A stretch of 64,000 nucleotides of DNA from contig CM060471.1 in assembly GCA_030544235.1 (NCBI GenBank), positions 3,515,348-3,579,347 on the forward strand, given 5' to 3'. Position numbers and translations under genes: made by a program. Under the pieces are notes generated by a model. It was not told the DNA's origin. It ran no database searches and was given only the letters and a program-made list of their open reading frames with translations. Numbering within the stretch: the stretch's first letter is position 1; each line of letters starts with the position of its first letter. This document shows positions 12,750-24,951 of the stretch, in pieces. This stretch comes from Lepturacanthus savala. Its lineage: Eukaryota; Chordata; Actinopteri; Scombriformes; Trichiuridae.

Positions 12750-12970
12750 GCCAGATAAGAGAGGAGAGGAGAGAGGAGAAGACTGGGATGAGGGGAATAG
12801 AGGAGGAAGGAAGGGATGGATGAGGACAAGGATGCAGGAGAAATGGGAAGAGAAATGAAAAGAAGAAAAAGCTAAGGTGAGAATGAATGGAGCAAATAGA
12901 ATTACAGATAAGCAAGGAAGGAGAAAGATAAAAGAAGATGAAAGAAGAAGAAGAAAATGACAGAGGATGA
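12750..12970. repeat. purine-rich tract
   Basis: About 220 bp almost entirely A and G on the plus strand (GAGAGGAGAGGAGAGAGGAG and similar). The 143-codon open frame on the minus strand is a by-product. Confidence 0.85.
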
Positions 12971-13239
12971 ATGGAAGCAGATTTAACCCTCATGTTGTGT
13001 TTGATTCATATTAATCAATTTGGTGTTCTGGTCAAATTTGACCGTTCCATTAAGACTCACATAAAAACTGTAATAATACATATACTATCTTGTTGTGTTA
13101 GATTTGTTGTATGTTGTATGTATTTGTTGTATGGCCTGTATGTGTCAATAATATGAATTTATACATCTTGAATTTGAGTTCTAAAAAAACAATTTCTGGA
13201 TTGTTTTGACTATAAGAACTAATCAGATACCAGGAACCA

Positions 13240-13485
13240 GGAACATAACATGAGGATAAGGAAGGAAAACAAGAAAGCAGCGGAGGAGTGGAAGGATGAA
13301 GAAGAGAATGAGACCTGGGAAAAGTTTTGGCACAGAGGAGAAAAACAAAGAGACAAAAAGACAAAGGAAACAGGAGGTATAGGAGAGAGGAAATAGGAAA
13401 GAAGGTGAAGAAAGGAGGTTGAAATGGAGGAGGGAAGCAGAGGAGAGAAACACAGAAATGGGGGAGGAGTGGAGAGGGAGGGTTT
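13240..13485. repeat. purine-rich tract
   Basis: About 245 bp of A/G-rich plus strand, 270 bp after the first purine tract. The several minus-strand open frames here (Phe/Ser/Leu-rich) are compositional artefacts. Confidence 0.85.
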
Positions 13486-13489
13486 GGCT

Positions 13490-13735
13490 GATGAGGCCTC
13501 TGGGGTTTGATGGGCGAGCGCTGGGCGCGCCCACACCATGCCGGCCGCTCCATTACCAGTCTTTTATTTCAGCGTCGGCTCCAGAGTCAGCCAAGGCCCG
13601 CTCCCCTCCAGTTTCCTCATCACAAGATCAATCAACATTTATCTGCTGCTGCCATCGCTGAGCTCACTTACATAATCCCTCTGTGTTCTGAACAGCAAAC
13701 AGCTTTCCAACGGGATGTCTACCAATTGGGTTGAA
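13490..13735. other. GC-richer island, candidate conserved non-coding element
   Basis: Repeat-free, locally GC-rich (GGGCGAGCGCTGGGCGCGCC near 13512) and followed by CACAAGATCAATCAACATTT. It has no coding signature. Its contrast with the surrounding purine tracts suggests constraint, but only alignment could show this. Confidence 0.3.
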
Positions 13736-13974
13736 GTTTTGTTTCATCTCTCGTGTGCAGTGCTGCGGGTGATGAACATACTGGACTGAAGAAAAGTAGA
13801 ATAACAAAAATCCACTGTTTTTGTATTTAATGGGGAACCCAGGGATTTTAATCCACTATTGTCCAGACATGGGAGAAGAAAATTGAAGTCAACTTCCAGG
13901 TTGTTGAATGAATGAATATGCAGCAACAGCATCAAATCTACTGCATTGAGTGCAGGTATTTCTTCTACTATTTC

Positions 13975-14180
13975 TTAGTGGAAAGTAATTATTAATAAAT
14001 TTACATTTGCATTACTTTAACACATTTACACAAATACAGTACTTGAGTACAGTTTTGAGGTACTTCTACATTACTTTCAATGAGATGTTTTATGTTTATA
14101 CTTTCACTCAATTATATTGTTGGAAAATATTGTTCTTTCTACTCTATACTACAACTCGTTACTTCAGAAGATTTTACATA
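13975..14180. mobile_element. AGTACTTGAGTA-type MITE relic
   Basis: Carries 'CAGTACTTGAGTACAG', 'GAGGTACTTCTACATTACTT' and 'CTACTCTATACTACAACTC'. Incomplete; it runs into a CA microsatellite at 14185. Confidence 0.5.
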
Positions 14181-14184
14181 AAAT

Positions 14185-14242
14185 TACACACACGCACACA
14201 CACACATACACACACATATGTACACACACACACACACACACA
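14185..14242. repeat. (CA)n microsatellite, imperfect
   Basis: CA repeats broken by CG and TA steps (ACGCACAC, ACATACAC, ATATGTAC). Confidence 0.85.
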
Positions 14243-14289
14243 GGTATATATAGTGCTGTTGAAGTGTGTGCTTGCATGTAGATGGTAAT

Positions 14290-15698
14290 GTCATGGTATT
14301 TCTACAATAACAGCTGCACTGCAGCAGTGACTTGGAATTAGTTTCACAGGAAACCTATTGAACACTGCCTACACTTTCTCTAAAATAGGGCAGGAATTTT
14401 TTTATTCAAATTGACATTTACAGGCTGTATCTTTTCCTGGAAATGATTAAAAACTATATGGCGCCCATATGAGAAGGCATCACTGATGATCAAATATATT
14501 GGGTATTTGCTATGGGGACATTATGGGGGGGGATTATTTTTAGAAAATTTGAGAATTTCTGAGATTTAACTCATCAATTTAATAGAAAAGAAAAATGATT
14601 TTGTCAAGGAATCTCCGCTTCATTTTGCAACCTTGGATTTAACTTCACTTCTCTAACCTTCCGTAAAGAATTCATTGAGAAGTTTTTTGAAGTTTTTTCG
14701 TGTGCTGCGTCTGCAGAAACGGTGTTAACGGGTCGTAGAAGTGAAACAAACGGGCTGATCCTCTGCTCTCTCTCCCCTCCTCATTCTCTCTCATTGTCTC
14801 TCCACCTTCATGTGCTCTCAGGGGCCTGTCACTGTCCACCCACATCCCCAGATTCCCCCTGTCACCCCGCACTGCCAGGACACCCCCAACACACACACAC
14901 ACACACACAGAATGAGTGTTGAGGCTGACCATGTGGGAGATGGCTGCCTGTTTGGCCGGCAGATTCTCTTTCTTCTCGTTGGGCCGTGGGAGGTTTCTGT
15001 TTTTCTTGGTAATTTGGTGTAGGTGGCTCTTTCCTCTATTGAGGCTGACCATCAAAGGAATCTCAGAAAGAGGGCACTGAAACAACATATGACAGTGGAG
15101 AGGAGAATTACTATAATCTGATTGCTGCTATATTAGAATATTGCTTTACTGGAATTATTCTACTGGAAATGATAGATGGGGAGCTTTGTGATACAACTGT
15201 TTTTTCTTGGCCAAACCACTAATTCTTCTCCTCCTTTCGTGGTTATCATTCCTCTAAAACACTTACAAATATACAAAATGACAATTGCAGATTTTCTTGG
15301 CAGGTCATTAATTTGGCAGGATGTGTTTAAAAGCGATGGAACTGCACCGCTGCAATTTGCTTATATTGTGAAATGTTATTATGGCTGATTCTGACTTTGA
15401 AAAAAAATGTTCCCCCGAAATAAAACATCCATGTGAGCTAAAATCTGAAACCCACACATGGAAATACGTGTGAATTTTATCAAGAAAAGGAGAAAAATGC
15501 CCCCACTTTCTGCTCCCTCTACAATCCACTCCATGAAATGAGCCTCTCACTGTTTCAGAGGAGAACATTTCCATCTGCTCCCAGACACATGCATTCACTA
15601 TGTTAATATGGACTAACAGCACGGAACCTGCAGCAGCTGCAGCACTGGGACACTGCTACACTAACAAAAAGGAAATCATAAATCTATTTGTCAACTAT
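14290..15698. other. non-coding
   Basis: Includes a CT-rich patch and a short CA run near 14890. The 138-codon minus-strand frame at 14672-15088 crosses the CA run and has no recognisable features. Confidence 0.5.
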
Positions 15699-15904
15699 AC
15701 ACTGTAAAAAACATCAATTTTTCTGTTTTCTTTCTGTTTTTAAACTGCATACCCTTATTTATCATTAAAAAGCCAACAAATACACACAATTTGACATCAT
15801 ATCAGCTACAGAAATTATGGTATACTTATAAGATGATTATTTTCTCTTATGTTCTGTATTATGTTTGTGCCATAATAGCTGCCATAATAATGTATTACAG
15901 TGTG
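15699..15904. mobile_element. possible small MITE with ACACTGTAA ends
   Basis: ACACTGTAAAAAAC at the left and GTATTACAGTGTG at the right form a short inverted repeat around about 205 bp of AT-rich DNA. It lies just 22 bp left of the 15927 MITE. The ends are short enough for this to be chance. Confidence 0.35.
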
Positions 15905-15926
15905 AGACTAATTCGGTTTTGTAGTA

Positions 15927-16283
15927 GGGTCAATGACAAATAATGTTTGGCAAGATGAAAAAGTCAAAAACTTTTAAAATACACTTTTATGAAGCATTCA
16001 TCAGGTCTAAACATGTACATTTTATGTTCATGTTAGTTTCTTGTTATTTATTTCATTTCAAAGTTAATTTTGTTATTATTTTGTTGTATCTTTTTTGTGG
16101 GATTATTTGCATGGAATGTCAAATGGGGTAACTGAAAAAGAATGATACATTTTAAATATATAATCCACCTACAATATAAAACTAGCACATAGCATGTGTC
16201 TTTATTTTTATTTTTTTTATCTTTTTAAGTTAAACTACCTTGTACAAGTTTTTAGGATTACATCACATTTTTGTCAGTGACCC
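15927..16283 (+). mobile_element. GGGTCAGTGAC-family MITE with 4-bp target duplication
   Basis: Ends are GGGTCAATGACAAA and TTTTTGTCAGTGACCC. The flanking AGTA is duplicated at 15923-15926 and 16284-16287. 357 bp, non-coding. Superfamily unknown to me: a variable 4-bp duplication rules out Tc1 (TA), hAT (8 bp) and piggyBac (TTAA). Confidence 0.72.
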
Positions 16284-16643
16284 AGTAATCAGTGGAAAAC
16301 GCAGTGTTTTTATGTTTTTATGGAAGCGTATGGAGCCACTGGGGCTACTCACTGAACGCTGCTGCAGTGTTTGTCTCCCTGCTTCTTGACTTCTGATAGA
16401 AAAAATAGATTCAACACAGCTCGTTCTTCTTTGCACTTGCTTTGTGCTGCCTGGACAGAGGCGCTTCTCACTTTGTGTCGGCCTGCAGATCAACCGTCTT
16501 TTCATCATTGCACTGCCCTCGACTACCCAAGGACGATTCTACTGCTGCATCCTCATCTAAACTCTGTGTTTGTGTAGAAAAGAAATTATCAACAATTTTC
16601 TGCTTCCCAGAGAAGAGAGCAGGGCATTTGTTAGTGTGAGATG

Positions 16644-16644
<1 letters not shown>

Positions 16645-16727
<83 letters not shown>

Positions 16728-16739
16728 TGTGCGTGTGTG
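16645..16739. repeat. (TG)n microsatellite
   Basis: About 37 pure TG units, then a GG interruption and GTGCGTGTG. Confidence 0.95.
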
Positions 16740-16749
16740 ATGTCATCAT

Positions 16750-18110
16750 GACAGGGGACTGGCTTTGTCAACAAAACCAACAGAATGCACAAACACCTGT
16801 GTTCTAATATATCCCTGTTTGTGAATCAACATGCACAATGTTTTTCTGTTACTTTCTGTTATTATTGTTATTTTAGTAGATTGTTAAATTTATAGTTGTA
16901 AAAAATAATTCAGTATTCAGTGGATTAGTGCCTTCATCAAAACTAAAAGTTTAAAAAATACTTTACATAAGGTTGTAAAAATATTAATAAAGGATTTTTC
17001 TTTCTGGTTAATATTTAAATTGTTATTGTCACTATATAATGTCACAACATTCCTCATTAGATTTCATATGACTGTGTTTATCTAAATACTTTGTTTAAAT
17101 ACACTTTTATTCCAAAAACATGTCCATGTTTTTACTGTCACAACTGGCAATTCACATTACATTTTCAAGAACATACACTACAAAAGGTTCAATCTTATCA
17201 CAATTAAGTAACAATTATATTGGGGTTTTTTTGGTTTAATGAGACCAATTAGTGCAATATTGTGCCAAGAAACACAATTAACATTTTAAAAATGATTTTT
17301 TTTTTGCATTGTATGGTCAACAATTTAACATCATTTTTTTTTTTATGTTTCGCACAGCAGACTATTTGGTATGACCATTTCAGTGGAATCACAGTGATTG
17401 AAATCCCCACAAATCTTTCACATCAGGTTCAACATTAGTGTGAATTTGCTGCTGACCAATAGTACATGGTCCAGACAGCACAGACCTGATGGTCTACCAT
17501 AGTTTGTAGACAACTATGAACCAGGACATCACGGTACAAATCCCTCTTTTTAAACTGTGTCATCTTAATTTATTGTCCATTTACTGATGGTTTCCTCAGG
17601 TTTCAGACATATAAGTGGACCAAGATGAGCTTTAAAACCGAGGTTGTAATGATAAGAACAGACATGATCTCAGGTGTAGTGTTTAGGGAAAACAAACTCA
17701 GACTTATATATTTTATATTTCAGGATGTCTGTGATCAGAACTAATCCCTACTCTAAACCCTGGAGCCGGCTCAGATGTTTCATGGATCAAAACCCCATCT
17801 TTTAAACAGCAGCGATATCATTTTGGAATGAATCTCTCAGCTCCCATTTATCATCTGCAGCCTGTCTGGAGGATCACATGGGAGCAGCCAGAGATCAGCA
17901 GGTCAAAGTTAATTGGTTTCCACTCATTAAAGCGATCCCCTGCCTCAGTCATTAGACTGAGCCGGGCTCCATCATTGACATTTGACTTCTGTACCATCAT
18001 CAGAAAACATTAATGCTAATGTCCTGTAACAGCAATAAAGAGATTTTTAGAAAACGCTCCCTCATATCAGCATCGTTAAAGAAAGATGGAGAAAGAACTG
18101 TCATATACAT
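16750..18110. other. non-coding; possible conserved element at 17760-18010
   Basis: Mostly AT-rich. The stretch 17760-18010 is repeat-free with balanced composition and homeodomain-like TTAATTGG near 17909. No gene is seen. Confidence 0.4.
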
Positions 18111-18127
18111 ACATGAATGTGGGTAAA

Positions 18128-18130
<3 letters not shown>

Positions 18131-18179
<49 letters not shown>

Positions 18180-18183
18180 GTGT
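18131..18183. repeat. (TG)n microsatellite
   Basis: About 26 TG units ending in GTGCGTGTG. Confidence 0.95.
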
Positions 18184-18489
18184 CAGCTTCATCAGTTTCC
18201 ATCTTCAGTGAGTGCTGTGAGACTGGAGCTGATGTCTCTGCTGTGAACTGTGGATGCCTCCAGCTACAGGGAAATGTTACAGGTCAAAAGGTCAGCTGCT
18301 GCTGTTTCAGTTTCCTTATCCATCATCTTCACATCACACCAAGTTCAACGCAGTGAGAGAGAGGGAAACACAGAGATGTGTCTTACTGCTGCTAAAAATG
18401 ACACACCAGTAGCTGTTTTGAGTTTAGAAAATCCAGTTATATTAAAATATGAATATGTTACATCAAATTACAAACTGCAGTAGTACAAA

Positions 18490-19680
18490 CTGGAGTAAAT
18501 AGTGTAATCTGAAAAATACAATTTGATATAAAAATATATCAACATATAGGTAGCAACATTTGTTTCCTAAACAGTGCGATCATTTGTGTTACATTCCAGG
18601 AACGTTTATTGAATGATCCTGCATAACTTTACCTAGATGTTAATATGGAAAGTTTTTTCTGACATAAAACTATAATGATAATTGTAGTTAGATTTCAAGA
18701 ACATCCTGGGATGGTTATATGTATGTTTCAGGAAAATTGGAGTTGAACTTGTGATATCAAAATAAAGTACATATGCTTGTTAGAACACAGTAAACAGAGA
18801 ATTCTACAAGGTGCTGTTCATATAAGAAAAGACACATTTTGGTTATAGATTACATGGTTCTGTTGTTGCCTTGTGTTAAGATTCATGATATTTTATTATG
18901 TTTCACATCCTCAATTATAAGAAAACGTGATTTGTTATCTTGAGATAATGTAATAATTCATTTGTGCTCTTAAGATAATGGAATTAAAACATTAACTTCA
19001 CAGTTGCTTAGGGCTTTCGTACACAACTAATAGAGTTCAATAAAATCAAGTTTAAAATGCACTGAACAGCATTAAGAACATGACGACTGGTGTTGATGAA
19101 GGATTACACCTGAACAATAAAGTGAATGTTACATATATTTATGATCATATCTGTGGATATTCAAGGCTTTGTTGTCAATATTCCAGTGTATTTGTTTATT
19201 TCTTTAACCTGAATATGAAAAGAAGCAGGTTGTTGACTGAACGTCACTGTTCTCACACCTGCTGCTTTATCTCATCATGATTTGACTCTATGACAAACCA
19301 CATAACCTTCACTTTTTCCAACAACACGGAAAACCAGCCAAGTGATACAACTTCAGTGACTTGATGTGACTGATTGTTGGTTGTGTGTGAAAGGGAGCGT
19401 GAGAAAGAGAATTAAGCTCGATTTATTATTCCACCCGTGACGAATTTACTCAACTTGACCGTCCATTAGAGAACATGTCCGTCATGGTAGTTAATCGAAA
19501 CGTCTTTTGTGAATGAGGGAGCATGCAAAGAACAAATCCAGGAATGTTGAGCTGGGAAACAATGTCACATTTTTCATTTCACACTAATGTATAAAAAAAT
19601 AATTATTTGTAAAAATTCTTTGCTGTAGTTTCTAAAAGATTAATGGATCTATGTTAGCAGTCAAAGAAATTCAATATTAA
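18490..19680. other. non-coding; possible conserved element at 19400-19560
   Basis: Around 19410-19560 is a repeat-free block (TTTATTATTCCACCCGTGAC, then TAATCGAAACGTC) that stands out from its AT-rich surroundings. No coding potential. Confidence 0.35.
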
Positions 19681-19693
19681 ATATATAATATAT

Positions 19694-19990
19694 GGGTCAG
19701 TGACAAATAATGTTTGGCAAGATGGGAAAGTCAGAAACTTTTTAAAATGCAGTTTTAAGAATCATTCATCAGGTCTCTAAATGTACATTTTGTGTTCATG
19801 TTGGTTTCTTGTTATTTAAAAGTCCATTTGTATAATTTTACTCGATTTTTACTGCGATTTTTTGACACAAAATGCCAAATGGTGTAACCAAAAAATAATG
19901 GTAAATTTTAAATAATGTGTTTTAAAACCTTTTTAAGAGAGTTTAACTATCTGGTACCAATACATCATGTGACAGTTTTGTCACTGACCC
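19694..19990 (+). mobile_element. GGGTCAGTGAC-family MITE with 4-bp target duplication
   Basis: Ends are GGGTCAGTGACAAA and TTTTGTCACTGACCC, a perfect 14-bp inverted repeat and the best preserved in the family. ATAT flanks both sides (19690-19693, 19991-19994), though the AT-rich context makes this less decisive. 297 bp, non-coding. Confidence 0.75.
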
Positions 19991-20061
19991 ATATATTAGA
20001 AGGAGAAGATCCAACAGGCTGCAACAATGTTAGATTAGAAATGGATCCAATCCAAGCAACA

Positions 20062-20200
20062 CACCCAGTGGTGTAGCATAGTTTTGTAAGGCCCCAGGGC
20101 AACTCTGGTGCTGGGCCCCCTACACACCCCGTCATCTCAACCCATCCCTGTGTGACAAAACCACTTCACATAGGACCTACCTCTACAGCCCAAGGCCCAA
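20062..20200 (+). repeat. possible transposon fragment (CCAGTGGTGTAGC end)
   Basis: CCAGTGGTGTAGCATAG followed by 'AAGGCCCCAGGGCAACTC' and 'GGTGCTGGGCCCCCTACAC' looks like the end of a fish DNA transposon. No matching opposite end is found before the palindrome at 20331. Class not assigned. Confidence 0.35.
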
Positions 20201-20330
20201 AACAAAAAAGGATACACAATAACTCTGCACAGTGACAACTAGCATTTATTACACACATTTACTACACACAGCCTATGATCATAGCAGTATAAATAGCTGC
20301 TAGCAAACAAGACCTAACTAGCTGTTAACT

Positions 20331-20393
20331 AGTCAATCTACAAATATTACTATTCTGATTCCACCAAAATAATCAGTTTCAGTGGTGAAATGT

Positions 20394-20459
<66 letters not shown>

Positions 20460-20522
20460 ACATTTCACCACTGAAACTGATTATTTTGGTGGAATCAGAA
20501 TAGTAATATTTGTAGATTGACT
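20331..20522. repeat. perfect palindrome with 70-bp arms around (TA)n
   Basis: The left arm (20331-20400) is the exact reverse complement of the right arm (20453-20522), with only TA repeats between them, so 192 bp can form a continuous hairpin. Each arm contains TTTCAGTGGTGAAATGTAAG, resembling the end of the CAGTGGTG-type MITE, but the symmetry extends about 48 bp past that end. Either a real fold-back duplication or an assembly artefact at an AT microsatellite. Confidence 0.95.
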
Positions 20523-22612
20523 TACCTATATGTTTAACTGTATGTTGAAAACTAACAGCTCTGAATGTTTGACAAACATTTCGCTACAGCTTACTTTGTT
20601 TCTAGAAAGACAGACAGACACAGACAGAAAACGGCAAAGACATTAAGCAAATGGCGTCATTAAAGCCAGTTAATCTTCACCTGTTGACTCCGTACTTGTG
20701 GAGCGCTTCATTCGTCTTCCAGAACCTCCCAGGAGCTGGTCAGGTGTCAGGCAGGATAACAAATGACCTCAACTAATCGCTATTTAATTTACTATCAGCA
20801 GTCACATTGAGACATGAGGGCTAGGTAGAGCTCAACTGTGTGTGTGTGTGTGTGTGCATGTGTGTGTGCGTGTGTGTGAAGGCTGTTCAAATATGGTGGA
20901 AGTTTACTCATTAGCCTGTCACTACATTAATCATACAGCAAGCCTTTCTCAGCAATAACTTGCTGTCCATCACATTAATTAACCTCTATAGTAGCAATAA
21001 TAAAAAGTCTCATATCAGCCTTGTCTTCATACCTCTTTGTTGGTGTTACTGTTGCTTTTCACCTATTAAGTACTCACACTTTTAATGAAACAGGAAGTAT
21101 CAAGTAAAAAAAAGGTTCGTTCTCATGTCTGTGACTCATGTGTCATTATCTGCTGCTTCATTTCAGTGCAGAATTCAATGTTTTGATGCTGTTCCTGCTG
21201 CACATGGATCTGCAAAGTCTATTGACAACACTGTAACATGCTGCCAGGCCAGTAGTTGGCAGTGTAACTGTACAATCCAACACTGTCGAATTTCACCATG
21301 CACATGCAAACTAATGCTTCTGTCTACCATCAACTAATAAACATCTCTATTGGTCACAAAAATAGAACATCAAGGCAAAACTTACTTTCATGAAGGAGTG
21401 TAAAAAAAATAAAATAAAAAAAAAACTTAAAACATTCTGTAACATTAGTGCTAAAACTGCAGCTCAGTAGGGTACCATTTCTTGCCGTGGAGATTTGCGC
21501 AGGCTGAAAACGTCATGTTCTCATCATCTTCAGTAGAATTGCATCTTGCCAGTACATACTGCGACAGTAAGGGCTCCTGGATGCCAGTTACCCTATGGGC
21601 CCTTTTTCAGAAAAAAGTATATGGTGGTCAATGGAGAGAGACAACTTATCTTTTGATCAGGTTTGAGTTGTGCCATGAATCACACATATGATGTTTCTCA
21701 TCCCAACAGCTCAGTGTAAGACGCCGCTGATATTTCTTCTGGAAGAATTGCTTTGTTTAATTTTCCTTTACACACAAAAGGTATCTGCCACGTCTAATCT
21801 GCAATCAAAGTGTGACAGAAGTGAACATGGCAGCTCTTTTACCCACATATCCTGCCCTCTTTATCTCTCCCCTTACATACTATGTCAACATTAAATCTAT
21901 TACCATATCAATATGCTCCAGAAAACTTTTTTTGACTAATCGTGACAACTGGGACCAAGCAATGAGGCAACAATGAAAACAGGAATATTGGTGCAAAACT
22001 ATTTATTAAAAAAAAATAATTGAGAAACCATTAAAAACCAAGAACATTTAATTATGCCAACAACAAAAAATATCAGTATTATATATTATTATTTTTACGG
22101 TACTTCATAATGTACTAATTCATTATGATCCAGAGAAGACTTCAAATTACCCCCCCCCAAAAAAAAGACATACATACATACATACATACTATATATATAC
22201 ACTATATTGTGCCATAATGTCAACAGAACCACTATGTAACACTTGTAAACAGGAAAATGATTGTAATATACACATTTAGTGTAATAGATTATATTATAAT
22301 ATTTATTGCTCACAGATCAGCAGGATAAAAGTGGAATATAAGAATAAATAATCCTTATTTAAGTGTCGGACAAATGAACAGACAAATATCTTACTGTCTT
22401 ATGTTATCAGTCCCACACAACCTCATCACAGGCTCTTGACATTTGCTCCATTTAAAGCAATGATTGGGTTTATTATTACTGTATAAAATCTAAATCAGAA
22501 CCATAAAATCTACATCGATACATGAATTCGTCAAACCACTAGAGCCCTATGAGGCTTGGCCCGTCTTTAATAGCCTGGGATTAAGATTCTGACCAGTCTT
22601 GTAACCTCTATC
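20523..22612. other. non-coding, nothing recognised
   Basis: Short frames only; one small TG run near 20838. Confidence 0.55.

Positions 22613-22688
<76 letters not shown>
22613..22688. repeat. (CA)n microsatellite
   Basis: About 38 pure CA units. Confidence 0.95.
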
Positions 22689-22690
<2 letters not shown>

Positions 22691-22913
22691 TTAACTGTAC
22701 ATTTATGTTCCTGCCCATTGGGCTATTATCATGGAAGACTGGCATTCATGCATTAATAAATATGTGTATGTGGTGTTCCATTGACACCATTATGATATGT
22801 GGTCATCATCATTAACTTTAACTCTCAATTTCATGCTTTGTTAAAATGTGAGATCAAATGTGCACTTAAATTTGAAATATGAAATCCTGGTCATCACGCT
22901 TCAAATTCTAAAA

Positions 22914-22968
22914 TGTGTGTGTGTGCGCACGCACGTGTGTGCGCATGTGTGTGTGTGTGTGTGTGTGT
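22914..22968. repeat. (TG)n microsatellite with CG steps
   Basis: Alternating TG/CG (GTGCGCACGCACGTGTGTGCGC, then pure TG), an alternating purine-pyrimidine tract prone to Z-DNA. Confidence 0.85.
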
Positions 22969-23727
22969 GGGAGGATGTCAGGAAGACGAATGACCTCAGA
23001 GTCATCCAAGTAGCCAAAGTCCTGTCAATTACAAACAACATTGGAGAGCAGCAAATCAAACACTTTTACAGCTTATTGTCACAACACGACAACACAGAAC
23101 ATGTCAATAAAAGGAGAAAAAGGATGTGAAATAAAACTGTCGTTCAGAAGGAACTGTAATTATTGGTTCATAAACTATACAAGGATGCTATTATAAAGGT
23201 GCAACTGATGATTATAATTCCCTTGTTATATGCATAATAAATACTCTGTAAAGAATTTATAATATACATAAATATATAAATAATGATTTATTAAGCAATT
23301 TTAGAAATAACAAAAATAATGTTTATACACAGTTTATAACCAATTATTAATTAATGGTTTATAGATGATAGTTATTCTGAAGTGTAACCAAGCAGAAAGT
23401 TGCTATTTTTCCATTTCAGATGCTATTTCAGTGTATTTAGTCATGTAGTATTTATATTTATTTATATTTCTCTTGATGGTTCAGAGGAAAGGATAACTTA
23501 TTATATGGTTGGGTGGTATACTGTTTCACACTGAATACTTGTGTCTTTTAGTTTTATGATATGAATTTTTAATATCATAAAAGAAACATCTGTTAAGGGG
23601 GGCTGACTATGACTTATCTGTGAACAGCAGCATTTGTTGGACCATTCAAACCTGTGTTAATACTATTAGGGTGAAAAAAAAAGTCAAATACCATGATACA
23701 GATATCATTTTGAAAAACACTGTGATA
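22969..23727. other. non-coding left flank of the Tc1 element
   Basis: AT-rich with a small 11-bp-arm hairpin at about 23553-23583 (TTTTATGATAT and its inverse). Nothing else. Confidence 0.5.
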
Positions 23728-23729
23728 TA

Positions 23730-24949
23730 CACTCACCGGCCATTTTATTAGGTACACCATGCTAGTAATGGGTTGGACCCCCTTTTGCCTTCAGAACTGC
23801 CTCAAATTTTCATGACATAGATTCAACAAGGTGCTGGAAGCATTCCTCAGAGAGTTTGGTCCATATTGACATGATGGCATCACACAGTTGGTGCAGATTT
23901 GTCAGCTGCACATCCATGATACGAATCTCCCGTTCCACCACATCCCAAAGATGCTCTATTGGATTGAGATCTGGTGACTGTGGAGGCCATTTGAGTACAG
24001 TGAACTCATTGTCATGTTCAAGAAACCAGTCTGAGATGATTCCAGCTTTATGACATGGCGCATTATCCTGCTGAAAGTAGCATCAGAAGTTGGGTACATT
24101 GTGGTCATAAAGGGATGGACATGGTCAGCAACAATACTCAGGTAGGCTGTGGTGTTGCAACGATGCTCAATTGGTACCAAGGGGCCCAAAGAGTGCCAAG
24201 AAAATATTCCCCACACCATTACACCACCACCAGCAGCCTGAACCGTTGATACAAGGCAGGATGGATCCATGCTTTCATGTTGTTGACGCCAAATTCTGAC
24301 CCTACCATCCGAATGTCGCAGCAGAAATTGAGACTCATCAGACCAGGCAACGTTTTTCCAATCTTCTATTGTCCAATTTCGATGAGCTTGTGCAAATTGT
24401 AGCCTCAGTTTCCTGTTCTTAGCTGAAAGGAGTGGCACCCAGCGTGGTCTTCTGCTGCTGTAGCCCATCTGCCTCAAAGTTCCATGTACTGTGTGTTCAG
24501 AGATGCTCTTCTGCCTACCTTGGTTGTAACGGGTGGTTATTTGAGTCACTGTTGCCTTTCTATCAGCTCCAACCAGTCTGGCCATTCTCCTCTGACCTCT
24601 GGCATCAACAAGGCATTTCCGCCCACAGAACTGCCGCTCACTGGATATTTTTTCTTTTTCGGACCATTCTCTGTAAACCCTAGAGATGGTTGTGCGTGAA
24701 AATCCCAGTAGATCAGTAGTTTCTGAAATACTCAGACCAGCCCTTCTGGTACCAACAACCATGCCACGTTCAAAGTAACTCAAATCACCTTTCTTCCCCA
24801 AACTGATGCTCAGTTTGAACTGCAGGAGATTGTCTTCACCATGTCTACATGCCTAAATGCACTGAGTGGCCGCCATGTGATTGGCTGATTAGAAATTAAG
24901 TGTTAAAGAGCAGTTGGACAGGTGTACCTAATAAAGTGGCCGGTGAGTG
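23730..24949 (-). mobile_element. Tc1/mariner transposon, full length but inactive
   Basis: The 1220-bp element has 29-bp inverted repeats (23730-23758 and 24921-24949; 28 of 29 match, beginning CACTCACCGGCCA) and TA on each side (23728-23729, 24950-24951). It encodes one transposase frame on the minus strand, damaged by a frameshift and a stop. The ends are nearly identical, so insertion is fairly recent even though the gene is dead. Reactivation in trans by a related transposase would be possible in principle. Confidence 0.93.
23762..24801 (-). pseudogene. Tc1-like transposase pseudogene
   Basis: The frame from 24801 opens MGKKGDLSYF and shows the paired helix-turn-helix (SISETTDLLGFSRTTISRVY, residues 24-43), a GRK hinge near 60-62, and the catalytic block with the first Asp at 155 (AWSDESQF). 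After about residue 244 the frame shifts by one base (near 24080). The downstream frame carries the second Asp (QQDNAPCH) and the Glu (SPDLNPIEHLWD), completing a DDE triad. A TGA at 23812-23810 interrupts the C-terminal tail, consistent with CpG decay of a CGA. The intact gene would be about 345 residues, normal for Tc1. The frame is therefore complete in length but not functional. Confidence 0.92.
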
Positions 24950-24951
24950 TA

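Noticed and set aside
12562..12993. 143-codon minus-strand frame, and similar frames at 13098-13553
   Set aside because: Low-complexity Ser/Phe/Leu/Pro translations produced by purine tracts.
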